From contig NC_006370.1 of assembly GCF_000196255.1 (NCBI RefSeq), forward strand, positions 3,792,791-3,856,790: a DNA stretch of 64,000 bases, read 5' to 3'. Positions 11,811 through 21,996 of the stretch are shown here, piece after piece. Position 1 is the stretch's first letter. Each line of letters begins with the position of its first letter. The notes under the pieces were generated by a model. It was given only the letters and a program-made list of their open reading frames with translations, did no database searches and was not told where the DNA came from. This stretch comes from Photobacterium profundum SS9 (GTDB lineage Bacteria; Pseudomonadota; Gammaproteobacteria; Enterobacterales; Vibrionaceae). A program made the position numbers and the translations under genes.

Positions 11811-13301
11811 TTATCTTGGGTTTATTAATTGTCGAATATACGGAAATAGATCACTTGCCAGCATACCACGCTCTCCCTTCTGAGCGCATAAATCAGCCGA
11901 TTTACTGTGGATCCATACGCCCACACAGGCCGCATCCGCTAAGGATAACCCCTGCCCTAATAACGCACCAATAATACCTGATAGTACATCGCCCATGCCA
12001 CCAGTAGCCATTCCTGGATTACCAGCAGTACAAACCCAAAGTTGCTGCCCATCAAAAATAAGGGTTCCCGCTCCTTTTAATACCGCCACACCACCGTACT
12101 TTTGTTGCAACTTTCGCACAGCAGAAAAACGGTCACGTTCAATGTCATAAATCGTCATATTTAATAAACGTGCGGCTTCGCCTGGGTGAGGCGTTATTAT
12201 ACGGTTCTTTTTATAGTCAGGTGATTGTGCTAATAAGTTCAATCCATCTGCATCAAATACCGTCTTTTTTTCTGTTGACCGTACAATATTAAATAAGGCT
12301 TTACTCCAATTACTCGTTCCTAGCCCTGGTCCCAATACGACAACATCAGCCCATTCGACTCTTGAAATGCTCTTATGGGCTTTGTCAGACCAACCTTGTA
12401 CCATTATTTCAGGTCTTGCGGTTACGATTGACAAAATATTGTCAGGTTGCGTGATAACCGCCGACAGCCCAGCCCCTGTTCTAGCACATGCCTCTGCTGC
12501 TAACCGAATCGCTCCCGCCATGCCAAGATCTCCACCGACACACAATACACGACCATAAGACCCTTTATGCGCTGAACGATGACGTACAGGTAAACACTGC
12601 TTAACATAGTTGTGTTCTACACGAAATACGGTTGGTTTTACAACGGTTGAAAAAGTACTCTCTACTTCAAGATCGGCATACAATAACTCACCACAGTGAT
12701 GGCCAGCTTGACCAGTACACAACCCTTGCTTTATACCAATAAAAGTCACGGTTAACGTCGCATTAATCGCAATGCCAAGCATCGTACCAGTATCAGCGCA
12801 AAGCCCTGAAGGAACATCAACAGCAATAATCGGTTTGCTGGCTTGATTCATCATTTCGATATAATGAGCGATATTCGTTCGTACCGCTCCGCTTAGCCCA
12901 GTGCCTAATAAAGCATCAATGATGACATCCGTTGAAGTAAATATGGTTGTATCAGAAAATGACTCAATTTTACCGCCAGCAACTAGCCACGCATCTCGCG
13001 CTTTTGCCGCATCCCCCGTCAGTGCTTTGGCTACATCAAGTTGTAACAGTTGAACGTTTAAACCTGCATGCAGTGCTAAACGGGCAACAATATAACCATC
13101 TCCACCATTGTTTCCGCCTCCGCAGCAAACTGTTATCGAACACGCGGCTGGAAAACATTTCTTTAAGGTAATGAACACCGCTTGACCAGCACGTTCCATA
13201 AGTTCGTACATATTAATATGCAATATTTTTGCCACGGCTTTTTCACCGTGACGAACTTGTTCCGCTCGGTATAGTTTTATCGGTAACTGCGCAATCATCA
13301 T
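11811..13301 (-). CDS. nnr: Bifunctional NAD(P)HX epimerase/dehydratase
   Basis: Repairs hydrated NAD(P)H. The N-terminal YjeF_N domain (about residues 1-215) epimerises NAD(P)HX and shows the [17 protein letters not shown] motif. The C-terminal ADP-dependent carbohydrate-kinase-like domain (about 225-490) dehydrates S-NAD(P)HX and shows the HPGEAARLL and [17 protein letters not shown] motifs. The length of 496 residues fits. Two adjacent ATG codons (13301 and 13298) follow a GGCAGG site, and the second has better spacing. It is the first gene of the minus-strand superoperon. Confidence 0.96.
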   Translation of the reverse strand: MMIAQLPIKLYRAEQVRHGEKAVAKILHINMYELMERAGQAVFITLKKCFPAACSITVCCGGGNNGGDGYIVARLALHAGLNVQLLQLDVAKALTGDAAKARDAWLVAGGKIESFSDTTIFTSTDVIIDALLGTGLSGAVRTNIAHYIEMMNQASKPIIAVDVPSGLCADTGTMLGIAINATLTVTFIGIKQGLCTGQAGHHCGELLYADLEVESTFSTVVKPTVFRVEHNYVKQCLPVRHRSAHKGSYGRVLCVGGDLGMAGAIRLAAEACARTGAGLSAVITQPDNILSIVTARPEIMVQGWSDKAHKSISRVEWADVVVLGPGLGTSNWSKALFNIVRSTEKKTVFDADGLNLLAQSPDYKKNRIITPHPGEAARLLNMTIYDIERDRFSAVRKLQQKYGGVAVLKGAGTLIFDGQQLWVCTAGNPGMATGGMGDVLSGIIGALLGQGLSLADAACVGVWIHSKSADLCAQKGERGMLASDLFPYIRQLINPR

Positions 13302-13836
13302 TACCTGCCTTCTAATTTATCGCAAAGAATATAAATGCTTCACCATAACGATGGCACATATTAATTGAATAAAAACACACTCAAACCACAAAGGCTTTCA
13401 AGTTAATAAGTAAGTATAAAAAAAACTCAGCATTACACGAGAAAAACAGTCAAAACCTTGAATATATGCCACATCAATTGAAGAATACCAATTCCATTAA
13501 TTATTTGACCATTCAGAACACGACTGGGAGTCTAGTTCAAGGATAGCGGTTGATAGAAGAGTGGTTCTCTTTTGAAATCACTAGACACAGAAGTAGGCAT
13601 CCAGTCGTGTTCCCTTTGGGCGAGTTTAAAATACTTATATACTACGTTAATAAATTTCAATTTAGAGCCACTAGATTTTCAATTTATCTCCTTGTCTAAA
13701 AACATTTTAACTCTCGCTGAATTGATCAGATAATTAATGGATTTGGTATAACTATTTCTTCCGTTCTAGCCCTTCTGGTCTTAATCTTATGTGATACACT
13801 TCGCCCCCCATAATTTACGACTATTCTCTAACTATC
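13302..13836. other. nnr-queG divergent intergenic region
   Basis: Half of this 535-base gap is the MITE-like element at 13485-13749. The remainder is AT-rich and must hold the promoters of nnr (minus) and queG (plus). No coding sequence is supported. Confidence 0.6.
13485..13749. mobile_element. 265-bp MITE-like element, copy 1
   Basis: The element is bounded by near-perfect terminal inverted repeats of 24 bases (starting ATACCAATTCCATTAA; right end reads ATACCAAATCCATTAA on the opposite strand, 22 of 24 matching). It contains a subterminal inverted repeat (GAACACGACTGG near the left, CCAGTCGTGTTC near position 13602). No open reading frame encodes a transposase. A second copy of the same length lies at 62826-63090. 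It sits in the divergent nnr/queG intergenic region. Confidence 0.85.
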
Positions 13837-14970
13837 ATGAGCATCAATTACACCGCACTCACCCAGCAAATAAAGCTATGGGGAAAAGAGCTAGGATTCC
13901 AAGACGTCGGGATCTGCGATGTGGATCTGCAAAAGCATGAAGCCCAGTTACAACGCTGGTTAGATGCGGGATACCATGGCGAAATGGATTGGATGGCACG
14001 CCACGGAATGATGCGTGCTCGCCCAGCTGAATTGCTGCCGAATACCGTTCGCGTGGTCAGTGTCAGAATGAATTACCTGCCTCCAGAGGCTGGATTTGCT
14101 CAAACACTCAAGCAACCGCTCAAAGCTTACATCAGTCGTTACTCTCTAGGACGCGATTATCACAAGCTTATCCGTAATCGCCTTAAACAACTTGGTCAAC
14201 GAATTGAAAAAGAAGTTGGCCAATTTGGATACCGTCCGTTTGTTGACTCTGCGCCAATTCTAGAGCGCCCATTAGCTGAAAAAGCAGGACTAGGCTGGAC
14301 GGGGAAACATTCATTGATTCTAAATAGTGATAGTGGCTCTTGGTTCTTTCTTGGCGAATTACTCATTGATCTGCCACTTCCAGTTGATACACCTCAAGAG
14401 AATCAATGTGGAAAATGTGTTGCCTGCATAACAAGCTGCCCAACTGGCGCCATTATTGAAGAAGGCGTTGTCGATGCACGACGTTGTATTTCTTATTTAA
14501 CGATTGAATTTGATGGTGTAATACCAGAGGAATTAAGAGAGAAGATGGGAAACCGTATATACGGTTGTGATGATTGTCAGTTAGTCTGCCCATTTAGCCG
14601 CAACGGTGAAATCACGCAAGAAACGGATTATCACTGCCGAGACAACTTGTATCAGCAAGACTTAACAACGCTATTTTTATGGGATGAAGCGACATTCCTA
14701 AAGAATACTGAAGGCTCAGCTATTCGTCGTATCGGTCATATCCAATGGCTACGAAACATCGCGATAGCAATGGGTAACGCACCTTATAACGAAGACATTC
14801 TTGAAGCGTTAAACAGTCGATTAGCCCTCAATGAGATACTCGATATACATATTCAGTGGGCAATCAAAAAGCAACATAACAAATACGCCAAGAATGCGAT
14901 TGATGTACTACCATCAAACACGAAAAGATTAGTTCGCATTGTCGAGAAAGGTCTTCCACGAGACGCTTAA
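13837..14970 (+). CDS. queG: Epoxyqueuosine reductase QueG
   Basis: Cobalamin- and iron-sulfur-dependent reductase that converts epoxyqueuosine to queuosine in the tRNA wobble position. The 377-residue protein has the N-terminal DUF1730 domain and two ferredoxin-like cysteine clusters: CGKCVACITSCPTGAI and GCDDCQLVCPFSR. E. coli QueG (YjeS) is 379 residues and lies in the same order between nnr and the tRNA-Gly cluster. The end of the MITE-like element is about 90 bases upstream, so its promoter is close to or within the element boundary. Confidence 0.97.
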   Translation: MSINYTALTQQIKLWGKELGFQDVGICDVDLQKHEAQLQRWLDAGYHGEMDWMARHGMMRARPAELLPNTVRVVSVRMNYLPPEAGFAQTLKQPLKAYISRYSLGRDYHKLIRNRLKQLGQRIEKEVGQFGYRPFVDSAPILERPLAEKAGLGWTGKHSLILNSDSGSWFFLGELLIDLPLPVDTPQENQCGKCVACITSCPTGAIIEEGVVDARRCISYLTIEFDGVIPEELREKMGNRIYGCDDCQLVCPFSRNGEITQETDYHCRDNLYQQDLTTLFLWDEATFLKNTEGSAIRRIGHIQWLRNIAIAMGNAPYNEDILEALNSRLALNEILDIHIQWAIKKQHNKYAKNAIDVLPSNTKRLVRIVEKGLPRDA

Positions 14971-15480
14971 CAACACTCAAAATCACAAGACCGCATACTG
15001 TAATACACTGAAGTTATACACACAAAATGAGAGGTAGCCTACATTCTTAGTGAATGTGGAAAACATTTTCAACACTTCTCTTTCCTACCTGTATCTAAAA
15101 CATTAAACACAGGTGGTGGATAAAAAATTCAGTCTATTAACCCCATAAAGAAGCATACTGATCAAGCTGTATATAAGTATAATAAAAATGGCAACGCAGC
15201 CATATAAAACAGTACGTTAGCCTGTTAATAATCATTTTGTGGATAATTAAAAAAAGAGGAAATCAAGGAGAGATATAGAGTTATTCACACCGTATCAGCA
15301 CATGTAATCAACTGACTTACCCACAGACTATTTTTTGTGGATAACTCTGTGAATTAAGCGCTACTTTTCACTTAACAACAAGGGTATAAAGCCTGAAAAC
15401 ATAGGTTTCCACACTGCTTTATGATCTGGATAAATGAGAGCAGATACGTATTGCAAGCTCTTTAGTATAGCGATGCTATG
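14971..15480. promoter_or_regulatory. Cluster of DnaA boxes, candidate datA-like locus
   Basis: Five nonamers match the E. coli DnaA-box pattern TTWTNCACA. They are TTATACACA at 15014-15022 (plus), TTTTCCACA at 15055-15063 (minus), TTATCCACA at 15238-15246 (minus), TTATTCACA at 15281-15289 (plus) and TTATCCACA at 15336-15344 (minus). One-mismatch boxes lie at 15115-15123 (minus) and 15317-15325 (plus). The locus lies between queG and the tRNA-Gly cluster, exactly where E. coli has datA, the DnaA-titrating site that stimulates DnaA-ATP hydrolysis. No clean IHF consensus was found; AATCAA at 15306-15311 is the nearest candidate. Function is inferred from boxes plus synteny. Confidence 0.65.
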
Positions 15481-15561
15481 AAAGGCTTATACCGTATTTT
15501 GATACCAATGCTTCACAGGATTGGTGACTACAGCACATCTTATTTTTACTTTTTATCAGAT

Positions 15562-15586
15562 AAAAAAACCAACCTCATAGAGGCTG
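15562..15586 (-). terminator. Intrinsic terminator of the tRNA operon
   Basis: On the minus strand CAGCCTC-TAT-GAGGTTG (one G-U pair) is followed by a run of seven T. It lies about 210 bases beyond the last tRNA gene. The trailer between them contains nothing recognisable apart from an AT-rich inverted repeat (CTTTTAAA...TTTAAAAG near 15640-15660). Confidence 0.75.
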
Positions 15587-15793
15587 TGCTGATAGAGAAA
15601 CTAAGATGATGTATTGAAGCTGATTGCTTCCTATGGTCTTTTAAACCAATGTTTAAAAGCGCTTTGAGGCAACACACTAGATTGTCGGTAATCGATAAAT
15701 CCAGGAATGTTACATTGTGCTACTACTTCCCAGTAGTAGGTATGCATAACTCATTATATGAGTATTGCATGCCTTGTATCTCAACAAGTAAAT

Positions 15794-15870
<77 letters not shown>

Positions 15871-15942
15871 TCCGATTTATATTCACCGTTAAAGTACGGT
15901 AACAACTATTATTCTCTCAGTCAGTGACTAAAAGAATCAATT

Positions 15943-16032
15943 TGGAGCGACACACGAGGCTCCCGATCTTCGAGGAACTGGCGTGACCTCAACCTTGGCA
16001 AGGTTGCGCTCTACCAGCTGAGCTAGTGTCGC
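15943..16032 (-). tRNA. tRNA-Gly (GCC) with 14-nt insertion in the T arm, probable pseudogene
   Basis: The acceptor stem, D arm, anticodon arm (TTGCCAA) and CCA end match the other five tRNA-Gly copies. The T arm differs: the six bases GAACTC of normal copies are replaced by 20 bases (CCGATCTTCGAGGAACTGGC, plus strand), giving 90 instead of 76 bases. The TTC-x-A T loop is broken. It is probably non-functional unless it folds with an enlarged T arm. The flanking spacer also diverges from the other units. Confidence 0.8.
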
Positions 16033-16063
16033 ATTTCTGGTCCTTGTCTCTCAACAAGTAAAT

Positions 16064-16140
<77 letters not shown>

Positions 16141-16211
16141 TCCGATTTATATCTCACCGTTAAAGTACGGTAACAACTATCATCTCACAGCTTATCGCTA
16201 TGAAATCAATT

Positions 16212-16287
16212 TGGAGCGACACACGAGGCTCGAACTCGTGACCTCAACCTTGGCAAGGTTGCGCTCTACCAGCTGAGCTAGTGTCGC
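16212..16287 (-). tRNA. tRNA-Gly (GCC), copy 5
   Basis: A 76-base gene with encoded CCA, 7-bp acceptor stem (GCGACAC/GTGTCGC), anticodon GCC in the loop CTTGCCAAG and a normal T loop TTCGAGC. Confidence 0.97.
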
Positions 16288-16318
16288 ATTTCTGGTCCTT
16301 GTCTCTCAACAAGTAAAT

Positions 16319-16395
<77 letters not shown>

Positions 16396-16466
16396 TCCGA
16401 TTTATATCTCACCGTTAAAGTACGGTAACAACTATCATCTCACAGCTTATCGCTATGAAATCAATT

Positions 16467-16542
16467 TGGAGCGACACACGAGGCTCGAACTCGTGACCTC
16501 AACCTTGGCAAGGTTGCGCTCTACCAGCTGAGCTAGTGTCGC
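16467..16542 (-). tRNA. tRNA-Gly (GCC), copy 4
   Basis: A 76-base gene with anticodon GCC and CCA, identical to the other intact Gly copies. Confidence 0.97.
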
Positions 16543-16573
16543 ATTTCTGGTCCTTGTCTCTCAACAAGTAAAT

Positions 16574-16650
<77 letters not shown>

Positions 16651-16721
16651 TCCGATTTATATTTCACAGTTAAAGTACGGTAACAACTTTCATCCCACAG
16701 CTTAGCGCTATGACATCAATT

Positions 16722-16797
16722 TGGAGCGACACACGAGGCTCGAACTCGTGACCTCAACCTTGGCAAGGTTGCGCTCTACCAGCTGAGCTAGTGTCGC
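16722..16797 (-). tRNA. tRNA-Gly (GCC), copy 3
   Basis: A 76-base gene with anticodon GCC, identical in the mature region to the other intact Gly copies. Confidence 0.97.
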
Positions 16798-16828
16798 ATT
16801 TCTGGTCCTTGTCTCTCAACAAGTAAAT

Positions 16829-16905
<77 letters not shown>

Positions 16906-16975
16906 TCCGATTTATATTCACCGTTAAAGTACGGTAACAACTATCATCTCACAGCTTATCGCTATGACATCAATT

Positions 16976-17051
16976 TGGAGCGACACACGAGGCTCGAACT
17001 CGTGACCTCAACCTTGGCAAGGTTGCGCTCTACCAGCTGAGCTAGTGTCGC
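16976..17051 (-). tRNA. tRNA-Gly (GCC), copy 2
   Basis: A 76-base gene with anticodon GCC and CCA, identical in the mature region to the other intact copies. Confidence 0.97.
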
Positions 17052-17082
17052 ATTTCTGGTCCTTGTCTCTCAACAAGTAAAT

Positions 17083-17159
<77 letters not shown>

Positions 17160-17229
17160 TCCGATTTATATTCACCGTTAAAGTACGGTAACAACTATCA
17201 TCTCACAGCTTATCGCTATGACATCAATT

Positions 17230-17305
17230 TGGAGCGACACACGAGGCTCGAACTCGTGACCTCAACCTTGGCAAGGTTGCGCTCTACCAGCTGAGCTAGT
17301 GTCGC
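17230..17305 (-). tRNA. tRNA-Gly (GCC), copy 1
   Basis: A 76-base gene with anticodon GCC and CCA; the first Gly gene in the direction of transcription. Confidence 0.97.
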
Positions 17306-17336
17306 ATTTCTGGTCCTTGTCTCTCAACAAGTAAAT

Positions 17337-17413
<77 letters not shown>

Positions 17414-17464
17414 TCCGATTTTCACAAAAAGGAACAAACACGTTATTCCCTTTCGAGGCTGCAC

Positions 17465-17492
17465 ATTATACGAGGAAAAATGACGGATGCAA
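17465..17492 (-). promoter_or_regulatory. Strong sigma70 promoter of the tRNA operon
   Basis: On the minus strand TTGCAT, 16 bases, then TATAAT. It is followed by a GC-rich discriminator (GTGCAGCCTCG), a feature of stringently controlled stable-RNA promoters. Confidence 0.8.
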
Positions 17493-17542
17493 TAGATCTA
17501 AATAAAAATCCGCACATTTTTCTTCAAGTGCTTATTTTACCA

Positions 17543-18088
17543 TCAAATAGTGAAAATATGCTCACGATAGTAGCGCAATTCAGCTATTGAATCATGAATA
17601 TCATCAAGCGCTAGATGACTGCCCTTCTTAGAAAACCCTTCAAGCAGCTCTGGTTGCCAGCGTCGTGTTAACTCTTTAATCGTGCTTACATCTAGATAGC
17701 GGTAATGAAAGTACTGCTCTAGCTCAGGCATATGCTTATATAAGAAACGACGATCTTGACCAATACTGTTGCCACAAATAGGAGATGCGCCTTTCGGTAC
17801 CCATTGCTCTAAAAACGCAATAGTCTGTCGGATCGCATCTTCTTCCGTAAACTTACTTTGACGAATGCGCTCAACCAAACCACTGTTAGTATGTGTATTT
17901 GTGCACCAATCATCCATTTTAGCCAATTCAGCTTCAGACTGATGAATAGCTAAAACTGGACCTTCGGCTAAAATATTCAATTGAGCATCGGTCACGATAG
18001 TTGCGATTTCAATGATTTGATGGATTTCTGGATCTAAGCCAGTCATCTCTAAATCAACCCAAATAAGATTCTGATCGCTGATTGTCAT
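17543..18088 (-). CDS. orn: Oligoribonuclease
   Basis: Essential DEDDh-family 3'-5' exonuclease that degrades diribonucleotides, including pGpG from c-di-GMP turnover. The 181-residue protein begins with the exo I motif [13 protein letters not shown] (D and E metal ligands). Exo II is around [11 protein letters not shown], and exo III has the catalytic His/Asp in [10 protein letters not shown]. It is divergent from rsgA; their start regions are separated by under 100 bases, as in E. coli. Confidence 0.98.
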   Translation of the reverse strand: MTISDQNLIWVDLEMTGLDPEIHQIIEIATIVTDAQLNILAEGPVLAIHQSEAELAKMDDWCTNTHTNSGLVERIRQSKFTEEDAIRQTIAFLEQWVPKGASPICGNSIGQDRRFLYKHMPELEQYFHYRYLDVSTIKELTRRWQPELLEGFSKKGSHLALDDIHDSIAELRYYREHIFTI

Positions 18089-18167
18089 TCGATATTGCCT
18101 ATTTTGTGACTAAACCATGTATCATACTTGGCTTATACTGAAAGCCAACCAAACTGGCGATATTCTT

Positions 18168-19220
18168 GTGGCAAAAAAGAAAAAGCTGACTCAAGGGCAG
18201 AGCCGTCGCGTACGCTCTAACCAAAATAAACGACTAAATCGCGCAAAAGCCGAAGTCCAGTGGGATGAAACGCTGCTTGAATCAGCCCGTGAAGGTCTGG
18301 TCATTACCCGTTTTGGTCAACATGCTGATGTCGAAGATCCTCAAACAGGGGTGATTCATCGTTGTAACCTACGTCGAAGCATTCAGAGTTTAGTCTCTGG
18401 TGATCGCGTGGTATGGCGTCCAGGTGTTGAAACATTACATGGTATTTCAGGTGTCGTAGAAGCCGTTCACAAACGTAAATCAGTACTGACTCGTCCTGAT
18501 TACTACGATGGGGTTAAGGCTGTCGCAGCCAACGTAAACCGAATCATCATTGTTTCGGCAATTTTACCTGAGCTGTCACTCAATATTATCGATCGCTACT
18601 TGATTGCAGCCGAGACTGTCGGCATCGAACCTCTAATTGTATTAAATAAAATCGATTTATTAGAACCAGATGTTCGCAAGCAAGTGGAAAAAACGCTTTC
18701 TCTTTACCAAAAAGTCGGTTACGAGCTGCGTTATGTAAGCTCTGAAACGGGTGAAGGTATGGAAGAATTAAAAGATGACCTTAAAGACCGAGTGAATATC
18801 TTTGCGGGTCAATCTGGTGTGGGTAAATCAAGTATGATTAATACCTTAATGCCAGAGGTGAAAGCTGAAATCGGGGATGTTTCTACAAACTCAGGTTTAG
18901 GACAGCACACCACAACGGCTGCTCGCCTTTACCACTTTGACGGTGGGGGTGATCTTATTGACTCACCAGGTGTTCGTGAATTTGGTTTATGGCATTTAGA
19001 TACAGAACAAGTCACTCAAGCTTTTGTTGAGTTTCGAGAGTATTTAGGTGGCTGTAAGTTCCGTGATTGTAAACACAATAACGATCCGGGCTGTTTAATT
19101 CGTGAAGCCGTTGACGCAGGAAAAATCAGCCGTGAACGCTTTAAGAGTTATCATAAAATAATCGAAAGCATGTCTGAAAACGTGGCAAATCGTCAGTTTT
19201 CTCGTAACAAACCAAGCTAA
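18168..19220 (+). CDS. rsgA: Small-subunit ribosome biogenesis GTPase RsgA
   Basis: Circularly permuted GTPase that acts in late 30S maturation and checks the decoding centre. Order of motifs: G4 NKIDLL, then G1 [10 protein letters not shown], then G3 DSPGVREFG, as expected for the permuted fold. A C-terminal zinc finger has [14 protein letters not shown]. An ATG at 18117 would add 17 residues. The GTG at 18168 is preferred because it gives the family N-terminus [16 protein letters not shown] and 350 residues, the same length as the E. coli protein. Confidence 0.96.
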   Translation: MAKKKKLTQGQSRRVRSNQNKRLNRAKAEVQWDETLLESAREGLVITRFGQHADVEDPQTGVIHRCNLRRSIQSLVSGDRVVWRPGVETLHGISGVVEAVHKRKSVLTRPDYYDGVKAVAANVNRIIIVSAILPELSLNIIDRYLIAAETVGIEPLIVLNKIDLLEPDVRKQVEKTLSLYQKVGYELRYVSSETGEGMEELKDDLKDRVNIFAGQSGVGKSSMINTLMPEVKAEIGDVSTNSGLGQHTTTAARLYHFDGGGDLIDSPGVREFGLWHLDTEQVTQAFVEFREYLGGCKFRDCKHNNDPGCLIREAVDAGKISRERFKSYHKIIESMSENVANRQFSRNKPS

Positions 19221-19228
19221 ATAAAACC

Positions 19229-19261
19229 TAACAGCTTCTGTTCACATTGCAGAGGCTGTTA
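19229..19261. other. Stem-loop between rsgA and psd
   Basis: A 12-base stem with one mismatch (TAACAGCTTCTG / CAGAGGCTGTTA) is not followed by a T tract. It may protect or partly terminate the rsgA transcript. Confidence 0.4.
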
Positions 19262-19433
19262 GCTCTTCATCCGTAATACAGACAGCCTCCTTCTTAAAAC
19301 AAACCCTCATACTTAGACCTAATTAACTGACTTTCTAGCGACTTTTAGGTAATATTCTCGGTTCGAGTTATTCCTATATGTTAAAAAGAATAACTAGACT
19401 GTTGATTAATTGATACTTTCTGGGAACCACACT

Positions 19434-20309
19434 GTGCTTGATAACATTAAAATTGGCCTGCAATATTGCACCCCAAAACATGCTTTAACCCGTTTAGTAG
19501 GCAAACTCGCGTCATTAGAAGCAGGAAAGCTAACTACCGCGATCATTCGTTGGTTTATCGGTCAGTACAAAGTTGACATGTCTGAAGCGCGTAACCCAGA
19601 TCCAGCGGCTTATTCAACATTTAACCATTTTTTTATTCGAGAGCTAAAAGAAGGTGCTCGTCCAATTAATAACGATGACAACATCATTAGTCACCCAGCT
19701 GATGCTTGTGTTAGCCAATTGGGTCCGATTAAAGAAGGTCGCTTATTCCAAGCTAAAGGGCATTATTTTGATGCTTGTGAATTATTAGGTGGTGATAAAG
19801 CACTGGCTGAAGAATTTGTTGACGGTGATTTTGCTACGCTTTACTTATCACCGCGTGATTACCACCGTGTACACATGCCGTGTGATGGCACATTACGCCA
19901 AATGATTTACGTGCCAGGTGATTTATTCTCAGTAAATCCACTTACAGCACAAAATGTACCGAATCTATTTGCACGTAATGAGCGTGTCGTCTGTATTTTT
20001 GATACGGCACATGGCCCTATCGCTCAAGTACTAGTAGGTGCAACGATTGTCGGCAGCATAGAAACAGTTTGGGCTGGCACAGTTACCCCGCCAACAGGCC
20101 CAGAGGTTCGTCGTTGGGATTATCCAGCAACAGGTACGCAAGCCATTGTACTGAAGAAAGGCCAAGAGATGGGTCGCTTCAAACTCGGTTCTACGGTAAT
20201 TAATTTATTCCCGAAAGACATGGTACGTTTTGTTGAAGCAATGAAACCAGAACAACCAACACGCATGGGTGAACCTTATGCCGAGTTGGACAGCTCTGAG
20301 AAAGAGTAA
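19434..20309 (+). CDS. psd: Phosphatidylserine decarboxylase proenzyme
   Basis: Membrane-associated pyruvoyl enzyme that makes phosphatidylethanolamine. The autocleavage motif LGST is near the C-terminus ([11 protein letters not shown]), where the serine becomes the pyruvoyl group. The DYHRVHMP segment holds catalytic residues. The reading frame extends upstream to a TTG, but the GTG at 19434 is chosen: GGGA lies 8 bases upstream and the resulting 291-residue protein starts with the family pattern DNIKIGLQY. It follows rsgA as in E. coli. Confidence 0.96.
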   Translation: MLDNIKIGLQYCTPKHALTRLVGKLASLEAGKLTTAIIRWFIGQYKVDMSEARNPDPAAYSTFNHFFIRELKEGARPINNDDNIISHPADACVSQLGPIKEGRLFQAKGHYFDACELLGGDKALAEEFVDGDFATLYLSPRDYHRVHMPCDGTLRQMIYVPGDLFSVNPLTAQNVPNLFARNERVVCIFDTAHGPIAQVLVGATIVGSIETVWAGTVTPPTGPEVRRWDYPATGTQAIVLKKGQEMGRFKLGSTVINLFPKDMVRFVEAMKPEQPTRMGEPYAELDSSEKE

Positions 20310-20330
20310 CAAGTTAACAGTTTTAGAAAA

Positions 20331-20356
20331 AAGGGGCGCTTAGCGCCCCTTTTTTA
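20331..20356 (+). terminator. Intrinsic terminator of psd
   Basis: GGGGCGCTTAGCGCCCC stem-loop followed by six T residues, about 20 bases after the stop codon. Confidence 0.93.
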
Positions 20357-20444
20357 ATGTGAAAAATTGACCATGTCGAGGATTATTTACACATTCCAAT
20401 AGTATGCTGATTTGTAATTATTTTTATAAAGGCAAATACATCAT

Positions 20445-21860
20445 ATGGAAAGATTATCAATATCGTTGTTCGTAAAGCTGTTCGTTGCTTTCGGGATTCC
20501 CCTCGGTATTTTGATGATCCCTATCGATGCCATTCCTATCGAAGGCCTTACCCTTATTCAACATCGCCTTCTCGCTATTTTTGCACTGGCAGCCTTGCTT
20601 TGGGTGCTTGAGCCCGTTCCCGTGTTTGCCACATCCATACTGATAATTGCTTTAGAACTGATCATGATTTCAGACAAGGGGCTGCACTTATTCCGAACAC
20701 CGCCTGCTGGGCATGATATGGGCGAGATGATGTTGTATACCGATATTTTCGGTGCCTTCTCTTCACCTATTATTATCCTTTTTATGGGCGGATTTTCTTT
20801 AGCCATTGCCGCTTCTAAATATGAACTTGATAACAACCTCGCCCGCGTTTTGCTCAAGCCCTTCGGTACTGAACCTCGATACATCATGCTGGGGTTAATG
20901 CTGATTACGGCCGTGTTCTCAATGTTTATGTCTAACACCGCAACAACCGTTATGATGCTGGCGCTATTAGCCCCTATTGTCGCCTCGGTACCTAAAGGAG
21001 ATATCGGGATTAAAGCCTTAGTATTGTGTATCCCTATTGCAGCCAATACTGGTGGCATGGCAACCCCAATAGGTACACCACCTAACGCCATCGCACTGCA
21101 ATACTTAACCGGTGATAACAGTATTAGTTTTCTAGGTTGGATGATGTTTGGATTGCCTTTTGTCATCGTACAGCTCGCATTTGCTTGGTGGTTATTGCAA
21201 AAGCTATTCCCATCGACACAAAAACGCATGGTACTGAAACTGGAAGGCACATTTCAAAAGAGCTGGCAGGCCATTGTGGTATATATCACTTTCGCTATGA
21301 CCATCATTTTATGGATGACCACAGCACTGCATGGCATGAATACCTATGTGGTCTCGATTATTCCTCTCGCCGTATTTACCTTAACGGGCATCATGGGCAA
21401 AGAAGAGATCAAGTTAATCAACTGGGATGTACTGTGGCTAGTTGCAGGGGGTATCGCGATAGGGTTGGGGCTAGATAAAACAGGCTTAGCATCGGCTTTA
21501 GCTCACTCCATCGACTATAATTCGCTCTCGCCAATCGCCGTTGTATTAACCCTATCCATGATTTGTTGGTTAATGGCTAACTTCATGTCTAATACTGCCA
21601 CCGCCAACTTATTAATGCCTATTGCTGCTGCGGTAGCCGCTTCAATGGAAAGCTTGGCATCAATGGGCGGGTTGCAAGGTGTGCTTGTAGTTGTCGCATT
21701 CTCGGCATCACTTGGTATGATCTTACCTGTTTCTACTCCACCCAATTCACTGGCTTATTCAACAGGCTTAATTGAAAGTAAAGACATGGCAAAAACCGGG
21801 ATTATTATTGGCCTAGTGGGTTTGGCTATCGTATACGTTGCCGCACTCATTATTACGTAA
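20445..21860 (+). CDS. SLC13/DASS-family sodium:anion symporter
   Basis: Inner-membrane transporter of the divalent anion:sodium symporter family, which carries dicarboxylates or sulfate. The 471-residue protein is almost entirely hydrophobic. It has the two SNT signatures (MSNTATTVMML and MSNTATANLLM) and the matching proline-rich motifs (NTGGMATPIGTPPNAIA and PVSTPPNSLAYSTG) that form the two sodium/substrate half-sites. The substrate cannot be told from sequence, but a C4-dicarboxylate is plausible. It appears to be a lone gene between the psd terminator and a downstream stem-loop. Confidence 0.9.
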   Translation: MERLSISLFVKLFVAFGIPLGILMIPIDAIPIEGLTLIQHRLLAIFALAALLWVLEPVPVFATSILIIALELIMISDKGLHLFRTPPAGHDMGEMMLYTDIFGAFSSPIIILFMGGFSLAIAASKYELDNNLARVLLKPFGTEPRYIMLGLMLITAVFSMFMSNTATTVMMLALLAPIVASVPKGDIGIKALVLCIPIAANTGGMATPIGTPPNAIALQYLTGDNSISFLGWMMFGLPFVIVQLAFAWWLLQKLFPSTQKRMVLKLEGTFQKSWQAIVVYITFAMTIILWMTTALHGMNTYVVSIIPLAVFTLTGIMGKEEIKLINWDVLWLVAGGIAIGLGLDKTGLASALAHSIDYNSLSPIAVVLTLSMICWLMANFMSNTATANLLMPIAAAVAASMESLASMGGLQGVLVVVAFSASLGMILPVSTPPNSLAYSTGLIESKDMAKTGIIIGLVGLAIVYVAALIIT

Positions 21861-21873
21861 TAGCTAAAATAAT

Positions 21874-21896
21874 GGGGAGAAGAATCATTTCTCCCC
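21874..21896 (+). terminator. Possible terminator of the DASS transporter
   Basis: GGGGAGAA / TTCTCCCC inverted repeat followed by GTTT. The T tract is weak, so this may be only a 3' stem-loop. Confidence 0.5.
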
Positions 21897-21996
21897 GTTT
21901 GGGTTCCTCGTGTTTCACTGCCCGGCTAAATTTGGCTGCATATCACACTTCCTATCAGCCACCTCATGATATTGACTGGTTTTTGCTTTTTATCAT

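Noticed and set aside
15001..15360. DnaA boxes as a chromosomal replication origin
   Set aside because: The genes that flank oriC in this family (mnmG, mioC, dnaA) and the AT-rich 13-mer array are absent, and no rctB-like gene for a second-chromosome origin is nearby. The datA position fits better.
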